From contig CAJPFI010000006.1 in assembly GCA_905339295.1 (NCBI GenBank), positions 266,455 to 330,454 on the forward strand: a stretch of 64,000 bases of DNA, read 5' to 3'. Positions 17,444-24,809 of this stretch are shown piece after piece (position 1 is the first letter of the stretch; every line of letters begins with the position of its first letter). The notes beneath the pieces are model-generated. The model was not told the origin of the DNA. It made no database searches and was given only the letters and a program-made list of their open reading frames with translations. Made by a program: the position numbers and the translations under genes. Source of the DNA: Burkholderiales bacterium. GTDB taxonomy: Bacteria; Pseudomonadota; Gammaproteobacteria; Burkholderiales; Casimicrobiaceae.

Positions 17444-18196
17444 TTGCCGGGACGCGCGAGCGCCGGATCCGCCCCCGCCTTTCTGCTCGGCGTGCTGGGC
17501 GGCATGGGTCCGCTCGCGACGGTCGATTTCCTCGCGAAGCTGGTCGCCGCAACGCCGGCGGACGGCGACGCCGACCACGTCCCGTTCGTCGTGGCGTCGA
17601 TCCCGCAGGTCCCTTCGCGCGTGCACGCCATCCTCGCGGACGGCGACTCGCCGTTGCCCGCGCTCGCCGATGCGCGCGACCGGCTGCTCGCCGCCGGGGC
17701 GACGATCCTCGCGATGCCGTGCAACACCGCGCATCACTGGCACGCCGCGCTCGCGCAGGGCGCAGGCGTTCCGTTCCTGCACATCGCGGACGCCGCGGTG
17801 GCGGAAGCGTCCGCGGTCGTGGCCGCCGGAGGCACGGTCGGCATCATCGCGACCGAGGCGACGCATGCGATCGGGCTGTATGCGTCCCGGCTCGAAAAGG
17901 CGGGCTTCAGGGTCGCGGTGCCGGCGGATGCAGAGGACGTGCGGGCGGTGGCGGAGGGCATCGCGGCGGTCAAGCGCGGCGACGCCGCCGCCGGCGGACG
18001 CCGGTTCGCGCACGTCGTTGCGGCGCTGGAGCGCGCCGGGGCCGGGGCGATCCTTCTCGGCTGCACCGAGGTGCCGCCCGGGCTCGAGGCGGCCGGGATA
18101 CGCCCTGCCTGCCCCTGGATCGACCCGACCGCCGCCCTCGCGCGAGCCTGCGTCGACGCCTGGTCCCGGTCGCGCGTCGCGGGCGCGCGTCCCTGA
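17444..18196 (+). CDS. aspartate/glutamate racemase family protein
   Basis: About 250 residues. The two catalytic cysteines of PLP-independent racemases are visible as Cys93 (MPCNTAHHW) and Cys207 (LGCTEVP), with the N-terminal GVLGGMGPLATVDF hallmark. It probably interconverts L- and D-aspartate or glutamate, supported by aspA upstream and gltIJKL downstream. Start uncertain: TTG 17444 gives full length; a GTG inside LGVLGG would be too short at the first beta-strand. The 147 bases before it contain no gene. Confidence 0.82.
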   Translation: MPGRASAGSAPAFLLGVLGGMGPLATVDFLAKLVAATPADGDADHVPFVVASIPQVPSRVHAILADGDSPLPALADARDRLLAAGATILAMPCNTAHHWHAALAQGAGVPFLHIADAAVAEASAVVAAGGTVGIIATEATHAIGLYASRLEKAGFRVAVPADAEDVRAVAEGIAAVKRGDAAAGGRRFAHVVAALERAGAGAILLGCTEVPPGLEAAGIRPACPWIDPTAALARACVDAWSRSRVAGARP

Positions 18197-18217
18197 CGGC
18201 TCCGGAGACCGGCGTCT

Positions 18218-18246
18218 TGGACACGCGGCCCGCCCCCCTGTAGAAT
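18218..18246 (+). promoter_or_regulatory. strong sigma-70-type promoter for gltI
   Basis: TGGACA (18218-18223, 5/6 to consensus), 17-base spacer, TAGAAT (18241-18246, 5/6). Predicted start of transcription is near 18253, giving a leader of about 57 bases before gltI. This is the clearest promoter in the window. Confidence 0.65.
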
Positions 18247-18309
18247 CCCCCGGGTTCTGCGCGGCCCCTCGCGCCGCCGACACCCCGATCCCTGCACCGG
18301 AGGCACGCA

Positions 18310-19209
18310 ATGCGCAAGTTCCCCCTCGCCGTCCTGATCGCCGCCTTCGTCGCCGCGCCCGCCCTCGCGCAGGATTCGCCGACGCTCAAGAAGATCAAGG
18401 ACAGCGGCACCATCACGATCGGCCACCGCGACAGCTCGATCCCGTTCTCCTACTACGACGACAAGCAGCAGGTCGTCGGCTACTCGATCGACATCTGCAT
18501 GAAGGTCGTCGACGCGATCAAGGCCGAGCTCAACATGCCGAACCTGCAGGTCAGGATGAATCCGGTCACGTCGGCGACGCGCATCCCGCTGATCGCCAAC
18601 GGCACCGTCGACCTCGAGTGCGGCTCGACCACGAACAACCTCGACCGCCAGAAGCAGGTGGGCTTCACGAACACGTACTTCGTGACGGCCAACCGCTACG
18701 TCGCGAAGAAGTCGTCGAACATCCGGTCCCTCGCCGACCTCAAGGGCAAGACGATCGTGTCGACGTCGGGCACCACCAACATCAAGTGGGCGACCGAGGA
18801 GAACGCGAAGCAGAACCTGGGCATGTCGATCCTGACCGCGAAGGATCACGCCGAGGCGTTCCTGATGGTCGAGACCGGACGCGCGGTCGCGTTCTTCATG
18901 GACGACATCCTCCTCTACAGCCTGGTCGCGAGCTCGAAGTCGCCGGGCGACTACGTGATCGGCAGCGAGGCGTACACGGTCGAGCCCTACGGCGCGATGA
19001 TGCCCCGCGACGACGCGGGCTTCCGCAGGATCGTCGACACGGCCACGGCCAACCTGTACCGGAGCGGGGAGATGGCCGCGCTGTACGACAAGTGGTTCCA
19101 GAAGCCGATCCCGCCGAAGGGCATCACGCTCAACGTGCCGATGAGCCCGTTGCTCAAGCGCGTGCTCGCGAACCCGACGTCGAACGGCGATCCGTCGGTC
19201 TACAAGTAA
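18310..19209 (+). CDS. gltI: glutamate/aspartate ABC transporter periplasmic binding protein
   Basis: 299 residues. Signal peptide MRKFPLAVLIAAFVAAPALA, cleaved before QDSPTL. Family-3 solute-binding fold: ITIGHRDSSIPFSYYD, DLECGSTTNN, VSTSGTTNIKW, FFMDDILLY; these match GltI/DEBP-type proteins that bind Glu and Asp. It delivers substrate to GltJ/GltK. A hairpin follows immediately after the stop, separating it from the permease genes. Confidence 0.93.
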   Translation: MRKFPLAVLIAAFVAAPALAQDSPTLKKIKDSGTITIGHRDSSIPFSYYDDKQQVVGYSIDICMKVVDAIKAELNMPNLQVRMNPVTSATRIPLIANGTVDLECGSTTNNLDRQKQVGFTNTYFVTANRYVAKKSSNIRSLADLKGKTIVSTSGTTNIKWATEENAKQNLGMSILTAKDHAEAFLMVETGRAVAFFMDDILLYSLVASSKSPGDYVIGSEAYTVEPYGAMMPRDDAGFRRIVDTATANLYRSGEMAALYDKWFQKPIPPKGITLNVPMSPLLKRVLANPTSNGDPSVYK

Positions 19210-19246
19210 CGCTCACCGGCACGCCGCGCGGCGGCGCCGCGCACGA

Positions 19247-19279
19247 ACGGGGAGCCGCGGCTCCCCGTTTGGTTTGTTA
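19247..19279 (+). terminator. hairpin with T-rich tail between gltI and gltJ (partial terminator)
   Basis: A perfect 22-base palindrome at 19247-19268 (stem ACGGGGAGCCG / CGGCTCCCCGT) followed by the T-rich TTGGTTTGTTAT. The broken T-tract suggests incomplete termination or 3'-end protection, which would keep binding-protein mRNA above permease mRNA. TATAGT within the tail could also act as a -10 for gltJ. Confidence 0.65.
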
Positions 19280-19353
19280 TAGTCGCCGGCGTGTGCCGGA
19301 CCGGGGCCGCGAGCGCCCCGGCGACGACGTATCGCGCCGTGGGGGGCCACGCG

Positions 19354-20112
19354 GTGAAATACAACTGGAACTGGGGCATCCTGTGGCAGACGTCGGCGGA
19401 TGGCCACAACTCGTGGCTCATGACGCTGGTCCACGGGCTGGGCTGGACGCTCTCGGCCGCGGCATGCGCGTGGATCATCGCGCTGCTTCTGGGCTCGGCC
19501 ATCGGCGTGATGCGGACCACGCCCAGCAAGTGGGCGCGGCGCATCGGCAACGCGTGGGTCGAGCTGTTCCGCAACATCCCGCTTCTCGTCCAGCTGTTCC
19601 TCTGGTACTTCGTCCTCCCCGAGGTGCTGCCGAAGGGGATGGGCGACTCGCTCAAGCAGATGGCCCCTCCCTGGGGCTCGTTCGTGCCGGCGGTGATCGG
19701 GCTCGGCTTCTTCACGTCGGCGCGGATCGCCGAACAGGTGCGCGCCGGCATCCAGGCGTTGCCGCCCGGACAGGGGATGGCCGGCACGGCGCTGGGACTG
19801 ACGCTGCCGCAGACCTACCGCCACGTGCTGCTGCCGATGGCCTTCCGGATCATCCTCCCGCCGCTCACCAGCGAGACGATGAACATCATCAAGAACACGT
19901 CCGTCGCGTTGACCATCGGGCTGATCGAGCTGACCGCGGCCGGGCGCTCGATGCAGGAGTTCACGTTCCAGGTGTTCGAGGCGTTCACCGCCGCGACGGC
20001 GATCTACATCATCGTCAACCTGGTCGCGGTCACGCTCATGCGCTGGTTCGAGAAGCGCGTGGCGGTGCCGGGCTTCATCGGCCCGGCGGCGGTCGGCGGG
20101 GGAGCGCACTGA
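19354..20112 (+). CDS. gltJ: glutamate/aspartate ABC transporter permease GltJ
   Basis: 252 residues, His/Glu/Gln/Arg/opine-type permease with about five membrane helices. It begins at GTG 19354 (KYNWNWGILWQTS is the usual GltJ N-terminus; a ggggg ribosome site precedes it). The EAA-like loop is ALGLTLPQTYRHVLLPMAFRIILPP. Its stop is 1 base before the gltK GTG, so translation is coupled. Confidence 0.92.
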   Translation: MKYNWNWGILWQTSADGHNSWLMTLVHGLGWTLSAAACAWIIALLLGSAIGVMRTTPSKWARRIGNAWVELFRNIPLLVQLFLWYFVLPEVLPKGMGDSLKQMAPPWGSFVPAVIGLGFFTSARIAEQVRAGIQALPPGQGMAGTALGLTLPQTYRHVLLPMAFRIILPPLTSETMNIIKNTSVALTIGLIELTAAGRSMQEFTFQVFEAFTAATAIYIIVNLVAVTLMRWFEKRVAVPGFIGPAAVGGGAH

Positions 20113-20113
20113 G

Positions 20114-20803
20114 GTGGGCGGCTTCGACTTCGACGTCATCGAGCGGAGCGTCGGCTACCTGTTCAGGGAGGGGATGACGTTCACGCTCACGCTGACCGGG
20201 ATGGCGGCGCTGGGCGGCATCGTGTTCGGCACATTGCTCGCGATGATGCGCCTGTCCTCGTTCAGGGTGCTCGCGATCGTGGCGACCGGCTACGTGAACC
20301 TGATGCGGTCGATCCCGCTCCTGCTCGTCATCTTCTGGTTCTACTTCCTGGTCCCGTACATCGGCGCGTGGATGACCGGGTCGAGCCAGCCGATCCAGGT
20401 CGGCGCGTTCGCCTCGTCGGTGATCACGTTCACGATGTTCGAGGCCGCGTACTACTCGGAGATCATGCGCGCGGGCATCCAGTCGATCCCGCGGGGACAG
20501 GTGTCGGCGGGCTACGCGCTCGGGCTCGACTACTGGCAGACGATGGGCCGGATCGTGCTGCCGCAGGCGTTCCGCAACATGATCCCGATCCTGCTCACGC
20601 AGACGATCATCCTGTTCCAGGACACGTCGCTCGTCTACGTGCTGTCGATCACCGATTTCCTCGGCGCCGCGTCCAAGATCGCGCAGCGCGACGGCCGGCT
20701 GGTCGAGATGTACCTGTTCGCCGCGCTTGTCTACTTCGTCATCAGCTTCAGCCTGTCGGTCGTGGTCAAGCGGCTGCAGCAGAAGATCGCCATCGTTCGC
20801 TGA
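20114..20803 (+). CDS. gltK: glutamate/aspartate ABC transporter permease GltK
   Basis: 229 residues, second permease subunit, with about five membrane helices and the coupling loop [24 protein letters not shown] that contacts GltL. GTG start at 20114 directly after gltJ. Length and pattern ([19 protein letters not shown]) are those of GltK. Confidence 0.92.
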   Translation: MGGFDFDVIERSVGYLFREGMTFTLTLTGMAALGGIVFGTLLAMMRLSSFRVLAIVATGYVNLMRSIPLLLVIFWFYFLVPYIGAWMTGSSQPIQVGAFASSVITFTMFEAAYYSEIMRAGIQSIPRGQVSAGYALGLDYWQTMGRIVLPQAFRNMIPILLTQTIILFQDTSLVYVLSITDFLGAASKIAQRDGRLVEMYLFAALVYFVISFSLSVVVKRLQQKIAIVR

Positions 20804-20817
20804 AGGGTGCCGCCGTC

Positions 20818-21552
20818 ATGCCGATGATCGAGATCAGGGACGTCTCCAAGTGGTACGGCAGCTTCCAGGTGCTCAAGGACTGCACGACCAACGTCGAGAA
20901 GGGCGAGGTGATCGTGGTGTGCGGGCCGTCGGGCTCGGGGAAGTCGACGCTGATCAAGACGGTCAATGCGCTCGAGCCCTTCCAGAAGGGCAACATCGTC
21001 GTCGACGGCATCGTCGTCAACGATCCGAAGACCGACCTGCCGAAGCTGCGGGCCCGCGTCGGGATGGTGTTCCAGCACTTCGAGCTGTTCCCGCACCTGT
21101 CGGTCACGGAGAACCTGACGCTCGCGCAGATCAAGGTCCTGAATCGCACGCCGGACGAAGCCAGGGTGCGGGGACTCAAGTACCTCGACCGGGTCGGCCT
21201 GATGGAGCAGAAGGACAAGTACCCCGGCCAGCTCTCCGGCGGGCAGCAGCAGCGCGTCGCCATCGCGCGCGCGCTGTCGATGGACCCGATCTGCATGCTC
21301 TTCGACGAGCCCACGTCCGCGCTCGACCCCGAGATGATCAACGAGGTGCTCGACGTGATGGTGCTGCTCGCCAAGGAAGGCATGACGATGATGGTCGTCA
21401 CGCACGAGATGGGCTTCGCGCGCAAGGTCGCCCACCGCGTGATCTTCATGGACGAGGGCCAGATCGTCGAGGACGCGACGAAGGACGACTTCTTCGGGAA
21501 GCCGCGCAGCGAGCGCGCGCAGCAGTTCCTCGCCAAGATCCTCCACCATTGA
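20818..21552 (+). CDS. gltL: glutamate/aspartate ABC transporter ATP-binding protein GltL
   Basis: 244 residues. Walker [11 protein letters not shown]-loop [12 protein letters not shown], signature [14 protein letters not shown], Walker [14 protein letters not shown] and the H-loop VVTHEM are intact, so it is a functional ATPase. It powers GltJK. Starts 14 bases after gltK; end of the gltIJKL operon. No terminator is seen in the 28 bases before the convergent carbonic anhydrase gene. Confidence 0.94.
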   Translation: MPMIEIRDVSKWYGSFQVLKDCTTNVEKGEVIVVCGPSGSGKSTLIKTVNALEPFQKGNIVVDGIVVNDPKTDLPKLRARVGMVFQHFELFPHLSVTENLTLAQIKVLNRTPDEARVRGLKYLDRVGLMEQKDKYPGQLSGGQQQRVAIARALSMDPICMLFDEPTSALDPEMINEVLDVMVLLAKEGMTMMVVTHEMGFARKVAHRVIFMDEGQIVEDATKDDFFGKPRSERAQQFLAKILHH

Positions 21553-21580
21553 GGGGCGCTTCGCGCCCCGGCCGGCGCCC

Positions 21581-22231
21581 TCAGCGCGAGCCGAGCCGCG
21601 GGACCGCGGCGGCGTAGCGCGCCCGCAGGTCGGCCCCGTTGTCCGCCTCGACGCCGAGGTCGCGCAGGATGCCGTCGACGAGTCCGTACACGAAGCCGTG
21701 GACGGCGAGCGGCTGCCCGCGCCGCCACGCCTCTTCGACGACCGTGGTCCGCGCCACGTGCATCACCTGCTCGATCACGTTGAGCTCGCACAGGCGGTCG
21801 GCACGCCAGTCCGGGTCGTCGCGACGGCCGAGGATCGTCGCGTGCCGGGTGGCCACGTCCTGCACGTGCCGCAGCCAGTTGTCGATCAGGCCGTGCGCCG
21901 TGTCGTCCAGCGCCGCCCGGATGCCGCCGCAACCGTAGTGCCCGACGACGATCACGTGCTCGACCTTCAGCACGTCGACCGCGAACTGGAGCACGGCGAG
22001 GCAGTTGAAGTCCGTATGGACCACCACGTTGGCGACGTTGCGGTGGACGAACAGCTCGCCGGGCGCGAGGTCGACGATCTCGTTCGCGGGCACGCGGCTG
22101 TCGGCGCAGCCGATCCACAGGTAGCGGGGCGACTGCTGCGCCGCGAGCGATCGGAAGAAGCCCGGCCGCTCGGCGGTGACGCGCGCGGCCCATGCGCGGT
22201 TGCGCTCGAGCAGGTGCCGGATCGAGGACAT
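21581..22231 (-). CDS. can: beta-class carbonic anhydrase
   Basis: 216 residues. Zinc ligands Cys42 and Asp44 (CADSR), His98 and Cys101 (GHYGCGG) are all present, matching E. coli Can-type enzymes that hydrate CO2 to bicarbonate. Start ATG 22231 gives the usual N-terminus (SIRHLLERNRAWA). A TATGAT hexamer about 21 bases upstream could be its -10. It is divergent from guaC across a repeat-rich gap. Confidence 0.94.
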   Translation of the reverse strand: MSSIRHLLERNRAWAARVTAERPGFFRSLAAQQSPRYLWIGCADSRVPANEIVDLAPGELFVHRNVANVVVHTDFNCLAVLQFAVDVLKVEHVIVVGHYGCGGIRAALDDTAHGLIDNWLRHVQDVATRHATILGRRDDPDWRADRLCELNVIEQVMHVARTTVVEEAWRRGQPLAVHGFVYGLVDGILRDLGVEADNGADLRARYAAAVPRLGSR

Positions 22232-22298
22232 GGCATGGACCGAGGTCCCGATATCATACCGGGCCGCGAACGGTATCCGGCTGAGTCCAGTCCCGCGC

Positions 22299-22477
22299 TG
22301 TGGCTCGGGCTTCGCCCCCAACGGTTGTGGGTCGGGCTTCAGCCCGACGGTTGTGGGTCGGGCTTCAGCCCGACGATTGTGGGTCGGGCTTCAGCCCGAC
22401 GATTGTGGATCCGGCTTCGGCCGGCGGTTGTGGGTCGGGCTTCAGCCCGACGGTTGTGGGTCGGGCTTCAGCCCGAC
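22299..22477. repeat. tandem array of a 26-bp palindromic unit (6 copies plus a degenerate edge copy)
   Basis: Unit GGTTGTGG followed by the 18-base palindrome GTCGGGCTTCAGCCCGAC. Copies start at 22323, 22349, 22375, 22401, 22426 and 22452; a degenerate copy precedes (22299-22322). The fourth has compensating changes (ATCCGGCTTCGGCCGGC-like) that keep the hairpin. No unique spacers separate copies, so it is not CRISPR. Each unit can fold into a strong stem on either strand. Confidence 0.9.
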
Positions 22478-22514
22478 GCCTCCCTTCGGCATTGGGCGTA
22501 GAATCCGACCACGT

Positions 22515-22545
22515 CGGATCCGCGAGGAGCGATCCGGCGTTTTTT
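22515..22545 (+). terminator. intrinsic-terminator-like hairpin in the guaC leader
   Basis: Stem CGGATC-(C)-GC, loop GAGGA, GC-GATCCG (22515-22536), then GCG and six T (22540-22545), a rare T-run in this DNA. A competing hairpin TCCGAC-CAC-GTCGGA (22504-22518) shares its 5' arm. It may be an attenuator or a block to read-through. It lies 28 bases before the guaC start. Confidence 0.5.
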
Positions 22546-22573
22546 GCGCCCGGAGCCCGGGAGGACGCGAGCG

Positions 22574-23626
22574 ATGCGCATCGAGAACGACGTCAAGCTC
22601 GACTTCAAGGACGTACTGATCCGGCCCAAGCGCTCGACGCTGACGACGCGCTCGCAGGTCGACATCTCGCGCGAGTTCCGCTTTCGCCACACCGGCACCG
22701 CCTACGCCGGCATCCCGATCGTCGCGTCGAACATGGACTCGACCGGCACGTTCGAGATGGCGCGCGCGCTGGATCCGTTCCGGCTGTCGGTCGCGCTGCA
22801 CAAGCACTACGAGATCGACGAGACGGTCGCCTTCTTCCGTGCGCTCGAGCGCAAGAGCGCCGTGTTCTATTCGATGGGGATCCAGGACGCCGACGAGGAG
22901 AAGCTCCACGCGGTGATGGCGAAGGCGGGCAAGGGCGCCGACTCGGCGATCCGCTACATGTGCCTCGACGTCGCGAACGGGTACACCGAGGGTTTCGTGA
23001 CGTTCGTCGCGAAGGTCCGCGCGGCCTATCCGCACCTCGTGATCATGGCGGGCAACGTGGTCACCGGCGAGATGACCGAGGAGCTGATCCTGTCGGGCGC
23101 CGACATCGTCAAGGTCGGCATCGGCCCGGGCTCGGTGTGCACGACCCGCAAGATGACCGGCGTCGGCTATCCGCAGCTCTCGGCGATCATCGAGTGCGCC
23201 GACGCGGCGCACGGCCTCGAGGGCCACATCTGCGCCGACGGAGGCTGCACGACGCCGGGCGACATCGCGAAGGCGTTCGGCGGCGGCGCCGACTTCGTGA
23301 TGCTGGGCGGGATGCTCGCGGGGCACGACGAGTCCGCCGGCGAGGTCGTCGAGAAGGACGGCGGCCGCTACATGCGCTTCTACGGCATGAGCAGCCGGAT
23401 GGCGATGGACAAGTACGCCGGCGGCGTCGCAAAGTATCGCGCGGCCGAGGGCAAGGACGTGCTGGTCCCGTACCGCGGGCCGGTGTCGGAGACCGCGCAG
23501 GAGATCCTCGGCGGCGTGCGGTCGGCGTGCACCTACGTCGGCGCCCGGCGCCTGCGCGAATTGTCGAAGCGCACGACGTTCGTGCGCGTGACGCAGCAGA
23601 TGAACGACGTGTTCGGAAGAGGCTGA
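22574..23626 (+). CDS. guaC: GMP reductase
   Basis: 350 residues. Reductively deaminates GMP to IMP with NADPH. It aligns by eye along its length with E. coli Gua[21 protein letters not shown], the catalytic Cys189 (GPGSVCTTR), DGGCTTPGD, and [15 protein letters not shown]. No CBS domain insertion, which distinguishes it from IMP dehydrogenase. Start ATG 22574. Expression may be controlled by the leader hairpin. Confidence 0.95.
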   Translation: MRIENDVKLDFKDVLIRPKRSTLTTRSQVDISREFRFRHTGTAYAGIPIVASNMDSTGTFEMARALDPFRLSVALHKHYEIDETVAFFRALERKSAVFYSMGIQDADEEKLHAVMAKAGKGADSAIRYMCLDVANGYTEGFVTFVAKVRAAYPHLVIMAGNVVTGEMTEELILSGADIVKVGIGPGSVCTTRKMTGVGYPQLSAIIECADAAHGLEGHICADGGCTTPGDIAKAFGGGADFVMLGGMLAGHDESAGEVVEKDGGRYMRFYGMSSRMAMDKYAGGVAKYRAAEGKDVLVPYRGPVSETAQEILGGVRSACTYVGARRLRELSKRTTFVRVTQQMNDVFGRG

Positions 23627-23679
23627 ACCCCGGTACCGGAGGCGGCCGCCGCGCATCCGCCCATTCGATGGAGCAGACG

Positions 23680-24654
23680 ATGATCGACCTACGCAAGTCC
23701 CGCTGGTCCGCCGTGGCGGCTGTCGTTGCGCTCGCGGCGTCTTCCGCCTGGGCGCAGTTCCCCGATCGCCCGATCACGATGATCGTGCCGTTCCCGCCCG
23801 GCGGCGTCGCCGACACCGTCGCGCGCCCGGTCGCCGACGCGATGTCGCGCGACCTGAAGCAGCCGGTCGTGATCGAGAACCGGTCCGGCGCAGGCGGCGC
23901 GATCGGCATGGGGCTGGCCGCCAAGGCGAAGCCGGACGGCTACACGGTGTTGCTGGCGCTCGCGTCGTACACGGTGCTGCCCGAGGCGGACAAGGTGCTC
24001 GGCCGCGCGCCGCAGTACCAGCTCGCCGACCTGAAGCCCCTCGCGCGCTTCACGGCGGACCCGACTGTGCTGGCCGTGCGCGCCGAGTCGCCGTGGAAGA
24101 CCTATGCGGAGTTCATCGCGGCGGCCCGCGCCGACCCCGGCAGGATCACGTTCGGGTCGTCAGGCAATTACGGCACGATGCACATGCCGATGGCGATGCT
24201 CGCGCTGTCGCAGGGCGTGCGGATGACGCACGTGCCGTACACCGGAGCGGGTCCCGCGATCGTCGGGCTGCTGGGCGGGCAGGTCGACGCGCTCTCGACC
24301 GGACCGGCGTCGATCGTGCAGCACGTGAAGGGCGGCAAGGTGCGCGTGCTCGCGCACTGGGGCGAGGGCCGGCTCGCGTCGCTGCCCGACGTGCCGAGCC
24401 TGACCGAGCTGGGCGTCCCGGTCGTCTACGCGCAGTGGTCCGGACTGCTGATGCCTGCCGGCGCGCCGGACGCGGTCGTGGCCCGGCTGCGCGAGGCGGC
24501 AAAGGCGGCTGCGGCGGACGAGCGCGTGAACCAGGTGCTGAACACGGCGGGCAGCCCGGTGCTGTATCTCGACGCGCCTGCCTTCCAGCGCTACGTCGAC
24601 GCCGATGCGGCGAAGATGGCCGAGGTCGTGCGCAAGGTCGGCAAGCTGGAATGA
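23680..24654 (+). CDS. Bug-family (TctC-like) tripartite tricarboxylate transporter substrate-binding protein
   Basis: 324 residues. Start ATG 23680 has GGAG 6 bases upstream; an in-frame ATG at 23668 would add four residues. Signal peptide ends AASSAWA before QFPDRP. Mature hallmarks: ITMIVPFPPGGVADTVARPVA, VVIENRSGAGGAIG, KPDGYT, and the PYTGAGPAIVGLLGGQVDAL segment. Ligand (a carboxylate) unknown. No TctAB genes adjoin; a TctAB pair lies 7 kb away on the other strand. Confidence 0.9.
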   Translation: MIDLRKSRWSAVAAVVALAASSAWAQFPDRPITMIVPFPPGGVADTVARPVADAMSRDLKQPVVIENRSGAGGAIGMGLAAKAKPDGYTVLLALASYTVLPEADKVLGRAPQYQLADLKPLARFTADPTVLAVRAESPWKTYAEFIAAARADPGRITFGSSGNYGTMHMPMAMLALSQGVRMTHVPYTGAGPAIVGLLGGQVDALSTGPASIVQHVKGGKVRVLAHWGEGRLASLPDVPSLTELGVPVVYAQWSGLLMPAGAPDAVVARLREAAKAAAADERVNQVLNTAGSPVLYLDAPAFQRYVDADAAKMAEVVRKVGKLE

Positions 24655-24809
24655 GACTGCGACGGATGACGGGGGTGCGGCGTCGCGGAGGAACGGAACG
24701 GCGGTGATTGCACGCAGGCGATCGGCCAGCGGGACGGCGCGGCAGGGGCACGGGAGTCGATCGCGCCTCCGCGGCTCAGGTAGAATCCCGCTTTCCGCGC
24801 GCCTCCCGC

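Larger units (their letters stand above)
22232..22573. other. repeat-rich intergenic region between can and guaC
   Basis: This 342-base divergent region holds a can promoter candidate, the six-unit palindromic repeat (22299-22477), a TAGAAT hexamer (22499-22504) and a terminator-like hairpin (22515-22545) ahead of guaC. Open frames across it are produced by the repeat and are not called as genes. Confidence 0.6.

Noticed and set aside
19270..19353. Longer GltJ N-terminus from an upstream start at 19291
   Set aside because: Conserved GltJ sequence begins at GTG 19354 with a G-rich ribosome site; the extension resembles no permease.
22299..22477. CRISPR array
   Set aside because: Units follow each other directly with no unique spacers, the unit itself is a palindrome, and there are no cas genes.
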